A program made the position numbers and the translations under genes. Shown here piece by piece: positions 42,283 to 50,197 of a stretch of 50,296 bases of DNA. Location of the stretch: positions 1 to 50,296 of the forward strand of contig JAFTDG010000137.1 in NCBI GenBank assembly GCA_017454325.1. Direction: 5' to 3'. Source of the DNA: Desulfovibrio sp. GTDB lineage: Bacteria > Desulfobacterota > Desulfovibrionia > Desulfovibrionales > Desulfovibrionaceae. The notes beneath the pieces are model-generated. The model did no database searches, had not been told where the DNA came from, and saw only the letters and a program-made list of their open reading frames with translations. Positions within the stretch are counted from its first letter, which is position 1. Each line of letters starts with the position of its first letter.

Positions 42283-43542
42283 TTACGCCATGGCCGCGCC
42301 GCCGCCCCCGGTGAGGATGGCGGTCTGTGCATCGGCGTTTTCCTTGACGATTTCGCCGACGGTCTCGGCGGTCTTCCGGCTGTCCTCGATGACCTGCTTC
42401 ATGTGCTTGGCGACGATGTCGTTGACCATCTGTATCTGCTCCAGAATGGCCTGCAGGCGCTTCTGGTCCGCACGGGCCTTTTCAGCGTCATTGGTATTGG
42501 TGTAGACGGTGTCGGCAGTTGCGGTTCCAGAAGTTACGGTGTCCGTTCCCTGCTTGGAGGCTGTGCCGGCCTTGGAAATCATGTTGCTTACCATGGTCAG
42601 GAAGTTTTCCACCGCTGCAACGACGCTTTTCCCTGCCGCAGTGACGCCTCCTGCAGCCTCGGCGATGCCTTCCGTCACTTGGGCAACGCTCTCCGTTGCA
42701 TTTTTGGCGCCTTCTGCCGCCTTGGTTACGCCGTCTACCGTCTTTGTCACGCCTTCCGTCACCTTGGCGATGGCGTCTGACGCATTGATGGCGCCTTCTG
42801 CCGCCTCGGTGACACTTGCTTCCGTTTTGGTGAGAATATCAGCCGCCCCGGCAAAGCCGGCGCCGGAAGTGCAGAGAACGGTGGCAATGCGAAGAACAAC
42901 ATCAAGCACTGACTTGACCACATGATCGGCTGTCCCGTTGCCGGTGCCGGCTGAGATGCTCCAGCCTATGAGGCTGGTGAGGCCCCAGCCATGGCGGCCG
43001 GTGACAGCCATTCCGATGGGATCCAGTATCTGGTCGGCAAAGGAGACCCCGAGCAGCACAAGGCCGGCTACGCCCACGGCGGAGCCCACGCCCGAGGCAA
43101 GCACGGCAAGGCAGACCACTGCGGTCACAGCCATGGCAATATACTTGAAAATATTGCAGATCATATCCCAGGTGCCGTCATTCTTCAGCTTATCTATCTG
43201 ACCCTCGATCATCTTGAGCTTTTTATTGTTAGCTTCCTCCTGTTGTGCGGCCCTGGCCTTGACCTCGGCAATACCGGCCTTGACCTCGCTCTGCCTCACC
43301 TTGTCGCCGATGGCGTCCAGAAGGATATCCAGCGCGATAAAACCGCCTACGGGTAACGCGGGCTCGGGCAGCACGGGCAGCTCCGTCGCGGAGGCCGCGT
43401 CCGGCTTCCCGTCCTTGGCCGGGGGCACGGCGTCTCCCGGCATGGACGCGCCGGACTGCAACACTCTGTCGGCCAGTGTGACGACATCGGCGCCTTGCGC
43501 CGTCTGCGGCTGCGCGCCCTGATTCATGTTCACCTGTGACAT
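42283..43542 (-). CDS. Type III translocator-like protein (SctE/YopB/IpaB class)
   Basis: A 419-residue protein laid out like the large hydrophobic translocator of type III systems. It has a polar, Pro/Ala-rich N-terminus (1-65), a charged coiled-coil (about 78-122), and a hydrophobic block (127-172, IFKYIAMAVTAVVCLAVLASG). A short loop with ADQILDPIGMAVTG (169-182) is comparable to the 'A-DEI-x-x-x-x-TG' segment of YopB/SipB. A second moderately hydrophobic stretch (208-236) is followed by a long Ala/Thr/Val heptad region (240-320) and a helical C-terminus. AGGAGA lies five bases before the ATG. It follows the 1238-residue gene and a 36-codon ORF. No needle or export apparatus gene is in the window. 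A coiled-coil effector is the alternative. Confidence 0.65.
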   Translation of the reverse strand: MSQVNMNQGAQPQTAQGADVVTLADRVLQSGASMPGDAVPPAKDGKPDAASATELPVLPEPALPVGGFIALDILLDAIGDKVRQSEVKAGIAEVKARAAQQEEANNKKLKMIEGQIDKLKNDGTWDMICNIFKYIAMAVTAVVCLAVLASGVGSAVGVAGLVLLGVSFADQILDPIGMAVTGRHGWGLTSLIGWSISAGTGNGTADHVVKSVLDVVLRIATVLCTSGAGFAGAADILTKTEASVTEAAEGAINASDAIAKVTEGVTKTVDGVTKAAEGAKNATESVAQVTEGIAEAAGGVTAAGKSVVAAVENFLTMVSNMISKAGTASKQGTDTVTSGTATADTVYTNTNDAEKARADQKRLQAILEQIQMVNDIVAKHMKQVIEDSRKTAETVGEIVKENADAQTAILTGGGGAAMA

Positions 43543-43551
43543 GGCGTTCTC

Positions 43552-43662
43552 CTATGCTGGCGCGCGCGGCAGCTCCCGCGCCATGACGCGGCAACGCATC
43601 TGCTCTGCGTCCGCCTCGTCGCCAGCCGTGACCTGCCGCGCGCTATTCTGTTCCGTAAACAT
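43552..43662 (-). CDS. 36-codon ORF upstream of translocator-like gene
   Basis: The short frame starts MFTEQNSARQVTAGDEADAE with AGAGGTG just upstream, and its stop overlaps the AGGAGA used by the next gene (CCAGCATAGGAGAACGCC). This arrangement makes translational coupling likely. The peptide is acidic then basic and would be soluble. It could be a leader peptide, a tiny secreted or chaperone-like protein, or the stub of a longer gene. I recognise no family. Confidence 0.4.
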   Translation of the reverse strand: MFTEQNSARQVTAGDEADAEQMRCRVMARELPRAPA

Positions 43663-43926
43663 ATGCACCTCTTGCTGCCGGGGTTTGGGAACCTGCCGTT
43701 TCTTATTGAATAAAGCAGTTCCAGCGGCACAAAAAGCCGTGCAGGCAATCTGTATGCCCGGATGAAAAGCAAGGTGTATGCCCTGCTTTCATAATGTAAG
43801 AATTTTTAGGTTCCTCGACGTTGGACGTGGAAATGGGTAGTTTCTCCTTGTTGTGACACTGTTAATCTGCATGCGTCTATCACATCGCGGAATCTCATGC
43901 CGGCATCCTTTCCGCCCTGCGGCGGA
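43663..43926. other. Gap between large effector-like gene and translocator unit
   Basis: 264 bp with no gene. The stretch is AT-richer than the neighbouring genes and may hold a separate promoter for the translocator unit, though I see no clear -35/-10 pair. Confidence 0.45.
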
Positions 43927-46900
43927 TCAATGATAATACTTCGACAGCAGGGGGAACATCTTCGGATTCTGGCGGATGGTGTCCTCGAAGCGTTTCAGGT
44001 AGTCCTCGCTGCTCACGTCGAAGTCCCGCTCGAACTCGTCGGCGATCTGCTGCTGCAGCTCTTCTTTCTGCTTCTGGAAGAACATGGTTATTTCATCCGT
44101 AGGCGCATTGGCGGCGTCGGTCATCATGTTGAACAGGACGTTGCGGTTTGCGCAGTAGGGGTTAGTCATGCGCTGCAAAAGGTCTGCTTCCACGGCCAGC
44201 TGCTCGCGCAGCCTTTGCGCTTCATTGCTGGGGACCTCTCCGTTTTTGCCTTTGAGGAACTGGAACCGTTCGGGATCGAAATCCTTGGTGCGGCCAATAT
44301 CCAGCGAATCTGCGGCCTGCATGATCATGGCCTCTACGGTGTTGTTCTTCGGGCTGGTGTGCACGATGCAGCCGGCAATGTGCTGCTCGTATTCCTGCCC
44401 CATGGCGTTTTCGCCGTAGGCGCTCTTCATCGCATTGACGGTGATGTCGGCGCTGTTCTGCTCCCATTTGTCGTCGCCGCTGCCCGAGCGGCCGCTGTCG
44501 TGCCCGGCAATGCTGTGCATCACGGCGTTTTTGTCCACCTTGATGCCCTGTTCCTCAAGCATGTTGCTCATGGCATTGGCAAAAATATAGCAGCGGGCGA
44601 TATGCCCGCGGCCATGCACGGAGGTGCCTTTTTCAAAAGTCTTTTCGTGATTGATGTAGCCGTCCATGATGTGCACGGCAAAGTGGCGACGGTCGGCATC
44701 ATTCTGCGGCATGGCCTGCGGATTGGCGGGCGCGGGCATGGGCGCGTAGGCCGGATGTTCGGCGTCCAGCCTCTGCCCCACCGTGGGCGCGGCTTCGCGC
44801 AGCACGGCGCGCAAAGGCTCCTGCAGCAGCGAGAGCTCATAGGGCATAGGGCTCACGCCAAGGTCAAAGCGCCGGTCCGCCTGCACGCCCAAGTTGTGGG
44901 CGTTGAGCTCCAGCATCAGCTTGAGCTGCACCACGTGATGCCCGTCGACATCTTCGGCGGTTTCCAGGTGCAAGGCGTTGATCACGCCCTCAAGCTGCGC
45001 CGCAAGGTTCTTCACATCCTGCCCGCCGATGCGCGCAAAAAGCTGCTGCATGGCGTTCCGGTCCATGGGCGGTTCGCCGTTTTGCAGCAGCGCCAGGCCC
45101 ATGAAGGACATGCGGTCCAGCTCGTTGCTGAGCTCGTCAGTCCAAAACTTGCTGCCCAGGTTGTTGTCGTGGACGAATTTGGCGATGTCTGCATCGGCGG
45201 TCTTGACCAGCTGGCTCATGCGCTGCAGCAGATGCTCCGCAGTCCACGGCGGGTCGGCGTTTGCCACGTCGCGCAGCAGGCTCTCCTGGGCGCGGGCGTT
45301 CTTGATGATCATGCGCAGCTCCCCGGGCGAGCGTAGCGCCTTGGAACTCACGACCCACTTGGTCACCGCCTCCTTCTGCGTCTGCGTCATGGGCGGCTGT
45401 TCCGAAGCCAGCGATTCCAATTCAAGCAAAAGGTCGAGCTTTTGCTGGAGTACAGGCTTGACCGTTTCGGTAAAACAGTGTTCCACAATGTATGCGGGGT
45501 CGGCATCGTTCACATAGACGGAGTTCTTCCGCAGATCATCAACCATTTTCAAAAAGTCGGAGGCAACGGCGTTGAGTGCGTTGCCCTCGAGACGCAGAGT
45601 CCCTTGTGGCAACCTGCTGTTGTTTGGTAAAGATTTGGCCAGCTTGGCGATCCCCTCGCCGATATTGTTGATGTATTGCTGTTTGAGGCTTTCCACGGCG
45701 GCAAGATCGGTATGCTTTTTATTGAAGGATAGCAGATTGCTTTCCACCCTGGCTGCTGCCTCGTCGTCCGCATATTCCTGTTCATCAAAATCTTCCGCCA
45801 GGGTGACCTTGATGCCGGTCTGCCGCTCATACTGCTGCGCCCGCAGCCGCAGCACCGCCCGCTCGTCCTTCGGCACCTCATCCATATTGATGCGTATCTC
45901 GGCTATGTCCTGGCTGGGGATGACGGGGCCGTGGATCTGCGCCTCGATGTACTGTGCGCCCGCCACAAAGGCATTTGGCGACTGGCCGGCGTTTTTTTTC
46001 TGCACCGCCAGGGCAAGGCCGTTGCCGCCTGGGTCGGACATCTGCGCCACCAGGTGCTCCAGGTTGTCGTAGGTGGCCATGGCGCTTTGCGTTGCCTCGG
46101 GCGTGCCAAAGCACTGGATGAGCAGTGCCGCCATAAGGGAGAAGCGATGGTCTACAACCTGTCTGTCTTCGTCGCTGACGAGCTGGGAGATACTGCTGGG
46201 CAAAAAGCTCTGCGCAAATTCATGGGTGGTGGAGTTTTTCGTGGCGATCGTGTCAAGATAGGCGTCCAGGTCCCGGCGCGCCTCGGAATCAGGGTTCTTG
46301 AGCGCCCTGATCACGTTCTCCGGCAGTCCGGAGCCGTCCAGCATGCGGTAAAAGTTTTGCCTGCGCTCAGGGGTGATGGCTATCTTGCCGGCCATGAAGC
46401 TGTCATCCAGCGTATAGGTGGCGCGCCTGGCCACATGCGGCTTGAGGATGATGGTGGAGGTGCCGTAGCCGGTCGACGAACGCAGGCCCGACTTGCGGCC
46501 CTCGATGTTGAGGGCGCCATAGATCGGACGCTCGTCGGCATTGATCTTGTGCCCCTCGAATTGGGGGAACATCTGCTTTTCGACGGTATCGCGCTCCTTG
46601 ATGTAGCCTTCGGTTTTGGCCTGGATGTTTTGATCCTTGAGATGGAAGATATTGACCATGGGATCGTTGGGATGGTCCAAGATGGAATTGGGCCCGCCAA
46701 CCAGGAACTGCGTCTTGATGTTGATGGTCAGGGGAGCGCTGCGCAGCACGTCGCCCATCTGCTTGATGGTGACATCGTCGATCTTGCGGGCGGAGAGCCG
46801 CGACTGCTGCCTCACGGCATCATGCTCGCGTTGGGTGGAACTGCCTGCGGCGGTCTCGGCAAGAGCATGCAAGTTATAGGCAGTCATGTCCTTGGCGTGT

Positions 46901-47643
46901 GGAGCGGGTGCACCCTCATCCGCTGCGCCCGGGACGGCCGGGGCGTTATGCTGTTCTTCCCCCGCCATGATAAACATGTCGGCCCCTCTGCCGAACTGAT
47001 CGGTCAGGCTCTGCGGGCGCTGTTCGTCAGCGGCCTTGCCATGGATCTGCTTGGCCGGGTTCTCGTCGATCTGTGCGTTGATGGTTCGGTTGTTGATCTC
47101 CTTGATGACCATGGCCTGCAGGTCAAAGAGCATGCTTGCAGCATGGGCTGCGTCGTCCACCTTGGGGTTGATCTGCATCTCGCGCTGCAGCGCCGTCTGC
47201 AAAAGATCCATCTCGGAACTGGTGAAGCTCTGGAACACGGCGGCCAGCTCGCTGTTGGAAAGCCCCTCCAGCGCTTTGGTGAAAAGCCACAGCTGGCTGT
47301 CCCGCTGAAAATCGTTCAGCACGCCCAGTTTGTCCAAGCGTTCGTAATGCGTCTGCAACGCTTTGAGCTGCCCCAGCAGCGCCTTGGCGTCCAGCGTACC
47401 GGGCTTGCACAGCGTCTTGAGCGCGTCGCCGGCGTTCTGCTCTAGGCCCGCCTTGCCTCGGCGCACCTTCTCGACCTTGCTGAAGCCCGCATAGGGGATG
47501 CTCGCGGATTTGATCTTGTCGAGCCGTATGGGTGATCCCTTGCCGATCTTTACTTTGTGGTCACCGTAGATGCCCGTGTTCTGGTCCACGCCGCGGGAGG
47601 CAAGATTTTGCTGTACGGCGGCATCCCACTGTATATTTGACAT
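43927..47643 (-). CDS. Large candidate effector: DUF3626/ART-like segment plus HD-type phosphodiesterase-like domain
   Basis: A 1238-residue soluble protein, no signal peptide. Residues 1-300 are polar and helical. Residues 370-590 match the pattern of DUF3626 proteins: ERPIYGALN (371-379), SSTGYGTSTIILKPHVARRATYTLDDS (starting 389), then YIEAQIHGPV (565-574) followed by a strand. This spacing resembles the Arg, Ser-Thr-Ser and Glu sites of ADP-ribosyltransferases (R372, T395-S396, E567). Residues 600-960 are long helices. A C-terminal HD domain has SVHGRGHIARC (H1010, H1014), AGHDSGRSGSGDDKWE (H1048, D1049) and AADSLDIGR (D1112), a complete metal set. Ribosome-binding AGAGGT and a good promoter precede it. 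The translocator-like gene follows. Secretion and activity are inferred, not shown. Confidence 0.72.
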   Translation of the reverse strand: MSNIQWDAAVQQNLASRGVDQNTGIYGDHKVKIGKGSPIRLDKIKSASIPYAGFSKVEKVRRGKAGLEQNAGDALKTLCKPGTLDAKALLGQLKALQTHYERLDKLGVLNDFQRDSQLWLFTKALEGLSNSELAAVFQSFTSSEMDLLQTALQREMQINPKVDDAAHAASMLFDLQAMVIKEINNRTINAQIDENPAKQIHGKAADEQRPQSLTDQFGRGADMFIMAGEEQHNAPAVPGAADEGAPAPHAKDMTAYNLHALAETAAGSSTQREHDAVRQQSRLSARKIDDVTIKQMGDVLRSAPLTINIKTQFLVGGPNSILDHPNDPMVNIFHLKDQNIQAKTEGYIKERDTVEKQMFPQFEGHKINADERPIYGALNIEGRKSGLRSSTGYGTSTIILKPHVARRATYTLDDSFMAGKIAITPERRQNFYRMLDGSGLPENVIRALKNPDSEARRDLDAYLDTIATKNSTTHEFAQSFLPSSISQLVSDEDRQVVDHRFSLMAALLIQCFGTPEATQSAMATYDNLEHLVAQMSDPGGNGLALAVQKKNAGQSPNAFVAGAQYIEAQIHGPVIPSQDIAEIRINMDEVPKDERAVLRLRAQQYERQTGIKVTLAEDFDEQEYADDEAAARVESNLLSFNKKHTDLAAVESLKQQYINNIGEGIAKLAKSLPNNSRLPQGTLRLEGNALNAVASDFLKMVDDLRKNSVYVNDADPAYIVEHCFTETVKPVLQQKLDLLLELESLASEQPPMTQTQKEAVTKWVVSSKALRSPGELRMIIKNARAQESLLRDVANADPPWTAEHLLQRMSQLVKTADADIAKFVHDNNLGSKFWTDELSNELDRMSFMGLALLQNGEPPMDRNAMQQLFARIGGQDVKNLAAQLEGVINALHLETAEDVDGHHVVQLKLMLELNAHNLGVQADRRFDLGVSPMPYELSLLQEPLRAVLREAAPTVGQRLDAEHPAYAPMPAPANPQAMPQNDADRRHFAVHIMDGYINHEKTFEKGTSVHGRGHIARCYIFANAMSNMLEEQGIKVDKNAVMHSIAGHDSGRSGSGDDKWEQNSADITVNAMKSAYGENAMGQEYEQHIAGCIVHTSPKNNTVEAMIMQAADSLDIGRTKDFDPERFQFLKGKNGEVPSNEAQRLREQLAVEADLLQRMTNPYCANRNVLFNMMTDAANAPTDEITMFFQKQKEELQQQIADEFERDFDVSSEDYLKRFEDTIRQNPKMFPLLSKYYH

Positions 47644-47707
47644 ATGCTGCTGTACCTCTTGTGGAAGTCTTTCTCTTCACAATAGCCGGAATATTCTAGA
47701 TGTCATA

Positions 47708-47736
47708 TTATTACATCCGTCACCTGCTTTTATCAA
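47708..47736 (-). promoter_or_regulatory. Sigma70-type promoter of the large effector-like gene
   Basis: On the minus strand TTGATA (47731-47736), a 17-bp spacer and TAATAA (47708-47713) lie about 65 bp upstream of the ATG at 47643. Spacing is ideal and each box is one or two bases from consensus. Confidence 0.7.
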
Positions 47737-47754
47737 GCAAATTTAGGCCATTAC

Positions 47755-48014
47755 GTGAGGAAAAACACCTTCTGGCCATCAGCTGGGGGAGTACTGTTCC
47801 CCGGTGGCCTTTATACTGAAAACGGCAGCTACGTTGTTATTCCCATAGGGCGGATAGCATTATGCAGCCTGTGCATGACAGGATGCCTGTATGCTTACCG
47901 GAAATCGTACTTCATGATTGGCTGTTTGATGCGGGGAGGGCATGGGATATTTTAAAAGCTGAAAAATGCAATTACGATGTGAATTTGCCATCCATTTTCG
48001 TCAGGCAGGATTAG
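47755..48014 (+). pseudogene. SRAP/YedK (HMCES-like) C-terminal fragment, frameshifted
   Basis: The first frame reads TFWPSAGGVLFPGGLYTENGSYVVI, as in the middle of SRAP proteins. After a shift near 47845 the second frame gives ADSIMQPVHDRMPVCLPE. The HDRMPV motif holds the conserved His of SRAP, which helps crosslink abasic DNA. The N-terminal half with the catalytic Cys is missing, so the gene is dead. It ends at the TAG at 48012-48014. Confidence 0.7.
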
Positions 48015-48127
48015 CTGCAGCAGAAGGGAGAGAAGAATCTATAAAGGCATGCCTAGAAAAGACGGTAGAATTGAGCGTGTTTTTGGCAGGGCAGCCCAAG
48101 AATCACACACTTTATCTGATGACCTAA
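47966..48127 (+). CDS. Possible 53-aa ORF
   Basis: A frame starting MQLRCEFAIHFRQAG and including AAAEGREESIKACLEKTVELSVFL. It has good helical composition and overlaps the end of the SRAP fragment. No family recognised and no ribosome-binding site; it could be a remnant of another gene. Confidence 0.3.
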   Translation: MQLRCEFAIHFRQAGLAAAEGREESIKACLEKTVELSVFLAGQPKNHTLYLMT

Positions 48128-48262
48128 TACCTAAGTATGTGGATGATATTCCTGTGTTCCATCCAGACACCGTTTTGCCTCATTCAAAGCCCCCACCCAT
48201 TATTATTTTTGCCGGTCAAAATACTACTTCTATTAGAGATAAAATTACGAAATATCCATCCG
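48128..48262. other. No gene seen
   Basis: AT-rich sequence between the decayed SRAP region and the transposase fragment. Short frames only. Confidence 0.45.
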
Positions 48263-48712
48263 TTACTGCAAGATATGCATGCTCTCCGTGTTTATAACTG
48301 TATACTGCTCCTCCGTTCGCGCAGCAAAAAATTCCAGCCAATGGCTGACTTTCGAGCTGTTGCCCCGTCGCTTCGGTATTTCGAGAATGTTGATTTCTAT
48401 GGAACCGGGGTATGTAACCTCATTCTGTGCGTCGAATAGACGGAAGCGATGGTGATATGCGTTGTCTTCAGAGAAAAACGAAAAATCGACAATAATGATG
48501 GATATGGCGCGTGTCAGCTTAGCGTAGTCGTCACCACTACGTATCTGGTCCACATACATGCGCGCCGTATAGTATTGAAGGTTCATCCGGATGTTGCGTA
48601 CTCGTGGGATGAGGAAGATGACAAAAATGTGAACATGGGTTCCATGTCTAGAACCGGCCCCCGCGTCAAGGCTTTTTTGCTTCGAATCGGATGCAATCCA
48701 TGTCTCCGGCAT
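48263..48712 (-). pseudogene. Rpn/PDDEXK-type transposase fragment
   Basis: The C-terminal hundred residues fit the Rpn/PD-(D/E)XK transposase-like family: YYTARMYVDQIRSGDDYAKLTRAISIIIVDF, then FRLFDAQNE and EINILEIPKR, then SHWLEFF. The N-terminal nuclease part (with the catalytic Asp and the 'D-x-x-x-E-x-Q' strand) is absent or unreadable, and the protein stops early. It is a truncated copy. Confidence 0.65.
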
Positions 48713-48859
48713 CTCAACGGGATTTCTTGTCCTCGTGCCTATGATGAAATCCGCGCTACGCGTCTCATATCAATCGAGCGGCATCGGTAACTGCCATTGG
48801 AACCCCCGAGTTTTCGCGTAGACGGTCCGACCGTCACCCGTCAACCTTGATTTGGCATC

Positions 48860-50190
48860 TCCTATGGTTATATTCCTTATGAGATTCTTTTGTTTTCGCT
48901 CTTAGATGCCGCTAGCGCTGCCATTGTGAGTGGGCACACCCAAAATGATGCCGCACTACAAGGGCCGTAACAGCGGCCTACCTCATTACGCTGCTTCCAT
49001 GGCAACTGCTTTCGCCGGGTTGAAGTGTTCGTCCTTAGCCAAAATCACCCAAGCTATTCGCGCCATCTTGTTTGCGAGAGCGACTGTTGCCTTGAAGATT
49101 CCAATTTTTTCCTTCAACCCAAGTATCCATTTGTCTAATCTGGAAAGATGTAACGGGTGTCTAGACTCATCGACTTTTCTTCGCATTATCCCGAGAATTG
49201 CAGCATGCGCTGCCAAAACTAGCAATGTCCTTACCTGACTGTTACCGCGTTTTGTGATCCCAGAAAGGTGCTGCTTACCCCCAGACGAGTATTCTCGAGG
49301 TGTTAGTCCAAGATATGCAGCCATCTGACGACCATTTTTAAATTGTTTCGCGTCCCCGACATTGGAGACTAGGGCCGTTGCGGTTATTGGCCCCATCCCA
49401 CTGATTTCCTGTAAACGGCGGCATTTATCATTATTGTTTGCATTATTCTTGATATGCCGATCCATTTTCATGATTTTATTTTGTATATCCAAGTATTCAG
49501 AATAATTATCCTCAAGAATTCTTTTTAAATCGTCACTGAATTCATCCCAATGCTCAGAGATAGTACTGGTAAAATTATGTTCAAACTTACTACGACTTTT
49601 TGCAAGGGTTATACCAAACTCTGACAGGAATGATCGTGTTTGATTAATAAGTTCAGTACGATTTCTGACAAGCCTCTCCCGTCTTGACAAATAGTGTTTC
49701 ATTTCCTGCTGGGCTATAGTCTTTACTGTGACGAACCGTGACCCAGGGTGCATCAATGCCTCACAGATGGCCTTGGCATCAGCTGCATCAGTTTTATTGC
49801 GATGGCCTAGGAATGCCTTAACTCTAATGGGTTGAATCAGCTTTGCCTCGTGTCCTAATTCGATCAGAGTCCGTGCCCAGTGATGTGCTGTCCCGCATGC
49901 TTCAATCCCCACCGTGCAAGGCAAGAGATTGGCAAAAAATGGGATGAGCTGCTTCCTAGTCAATTTTCGATTGCCAAGCTCACGTCCCTTTTGGTCAGCC
50001 AGAAATACTTGAAATACGTTTTTGGCGATATCCAACCCGATGTAGTGCACTTTCTCCATGACCCGATCTCCTTTTTCCAGGCGTATCCAGAGGATCGCCT
50101 GTGGCACTCAGATGCCGGTGATCTTATCGTTCCTAGGGGGCCGGGTCTATCCCATCAATCGAGGAAAGCAAATTACCCTCGAAAAGGCGG
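48860..50190 (-). mobile_element. IS110-family insertion sequence (ends approximate)
   Basis: A complete IS110-type transposase with non-coding flanks on both sides. The downstream flank has GGCCG/CGGCC hairpin at 48969-48984. The upstream flank ends before the ISL3-like start at 50198. IS110 elements lack classical terminal inverted repeats and encode a guide (bridge) RNA in a flank, so I cannot fix the ends by eye. Confidence 0.6.
48986..50059 (-). CDS. IS110-family transposase (DEDD recombinase)
   Basis: I start at 50059 (MEKVHYIGLDIAKNVFQVF, 357 aa) because GGAG lies eight bases upstream; the frame is open to 50107. The N-terminal RuvC-like DEDD domain shows the first Asp in YIGLDIAK, Glu in VGIEACG near 60, and Asp-Asp in NKTDAADAKAI near 94-104. 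A central coiled region (about 120-220) follows. The C-terminal Transposase_20 domain has ISGMGPITATALVSNVGD near 235 and the serine-containing TPREYSSGGKQHLSGITKRGN near 266. Full length; likely active. Confidence 0.95.
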   Translation of the reverse strand: MEKVHYIGLDIAKNVFQVFLADQKGRELGNRKLTRKQLIPFFANLLPCTVGIEACGTAHHWARTLIELGHEAKLIQPIRVKAFLGHRNKTDAADAKAICEALMHPGSRFVTVKTIAQQEMKHYLSRRERLVRNRTELINQTRSFLSEFGITLAKSRSKFEHNFTSTISEHWDEFSDDLKRILEDNYSEYLDIQNKIMKMDRHIKNNANNNDKCRRLQEISGMGPITATALVSNVGDAKQFKNGRQMAAYLGLTPREYSSGGKQHLSGITKRGNSQVRTLLVLAAHAAILGIMRRKVDESRHPLHLSRLDKWILGLKEKIGIFKATVALANKMARIAWVILAKDEHFNPAKAVAMEAA

Positions 50191-50197
50191 AATCACC

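Noticed and set aside
43897..45336. 479-codon plus-strand open frame
   Set aside because: It is the antisense shadow of the GC-rich 1238-residue gene; its sequence is His/Val/Gly-rich with no ribosome-binding site or known family.
45931..47445. 504-codon plus-strand open frame
   Set aside because: Antisense shadow of the same gene; long only because of third-position GC in the real frame.
48049..48297. 82-codon plus-strand frame starting MPRKDGRIERVFG
   Set aside because: Overlaps the 53-codon frame and lies in decayed sequence; composition drifts to Pro/Ile runs and no family is evident.
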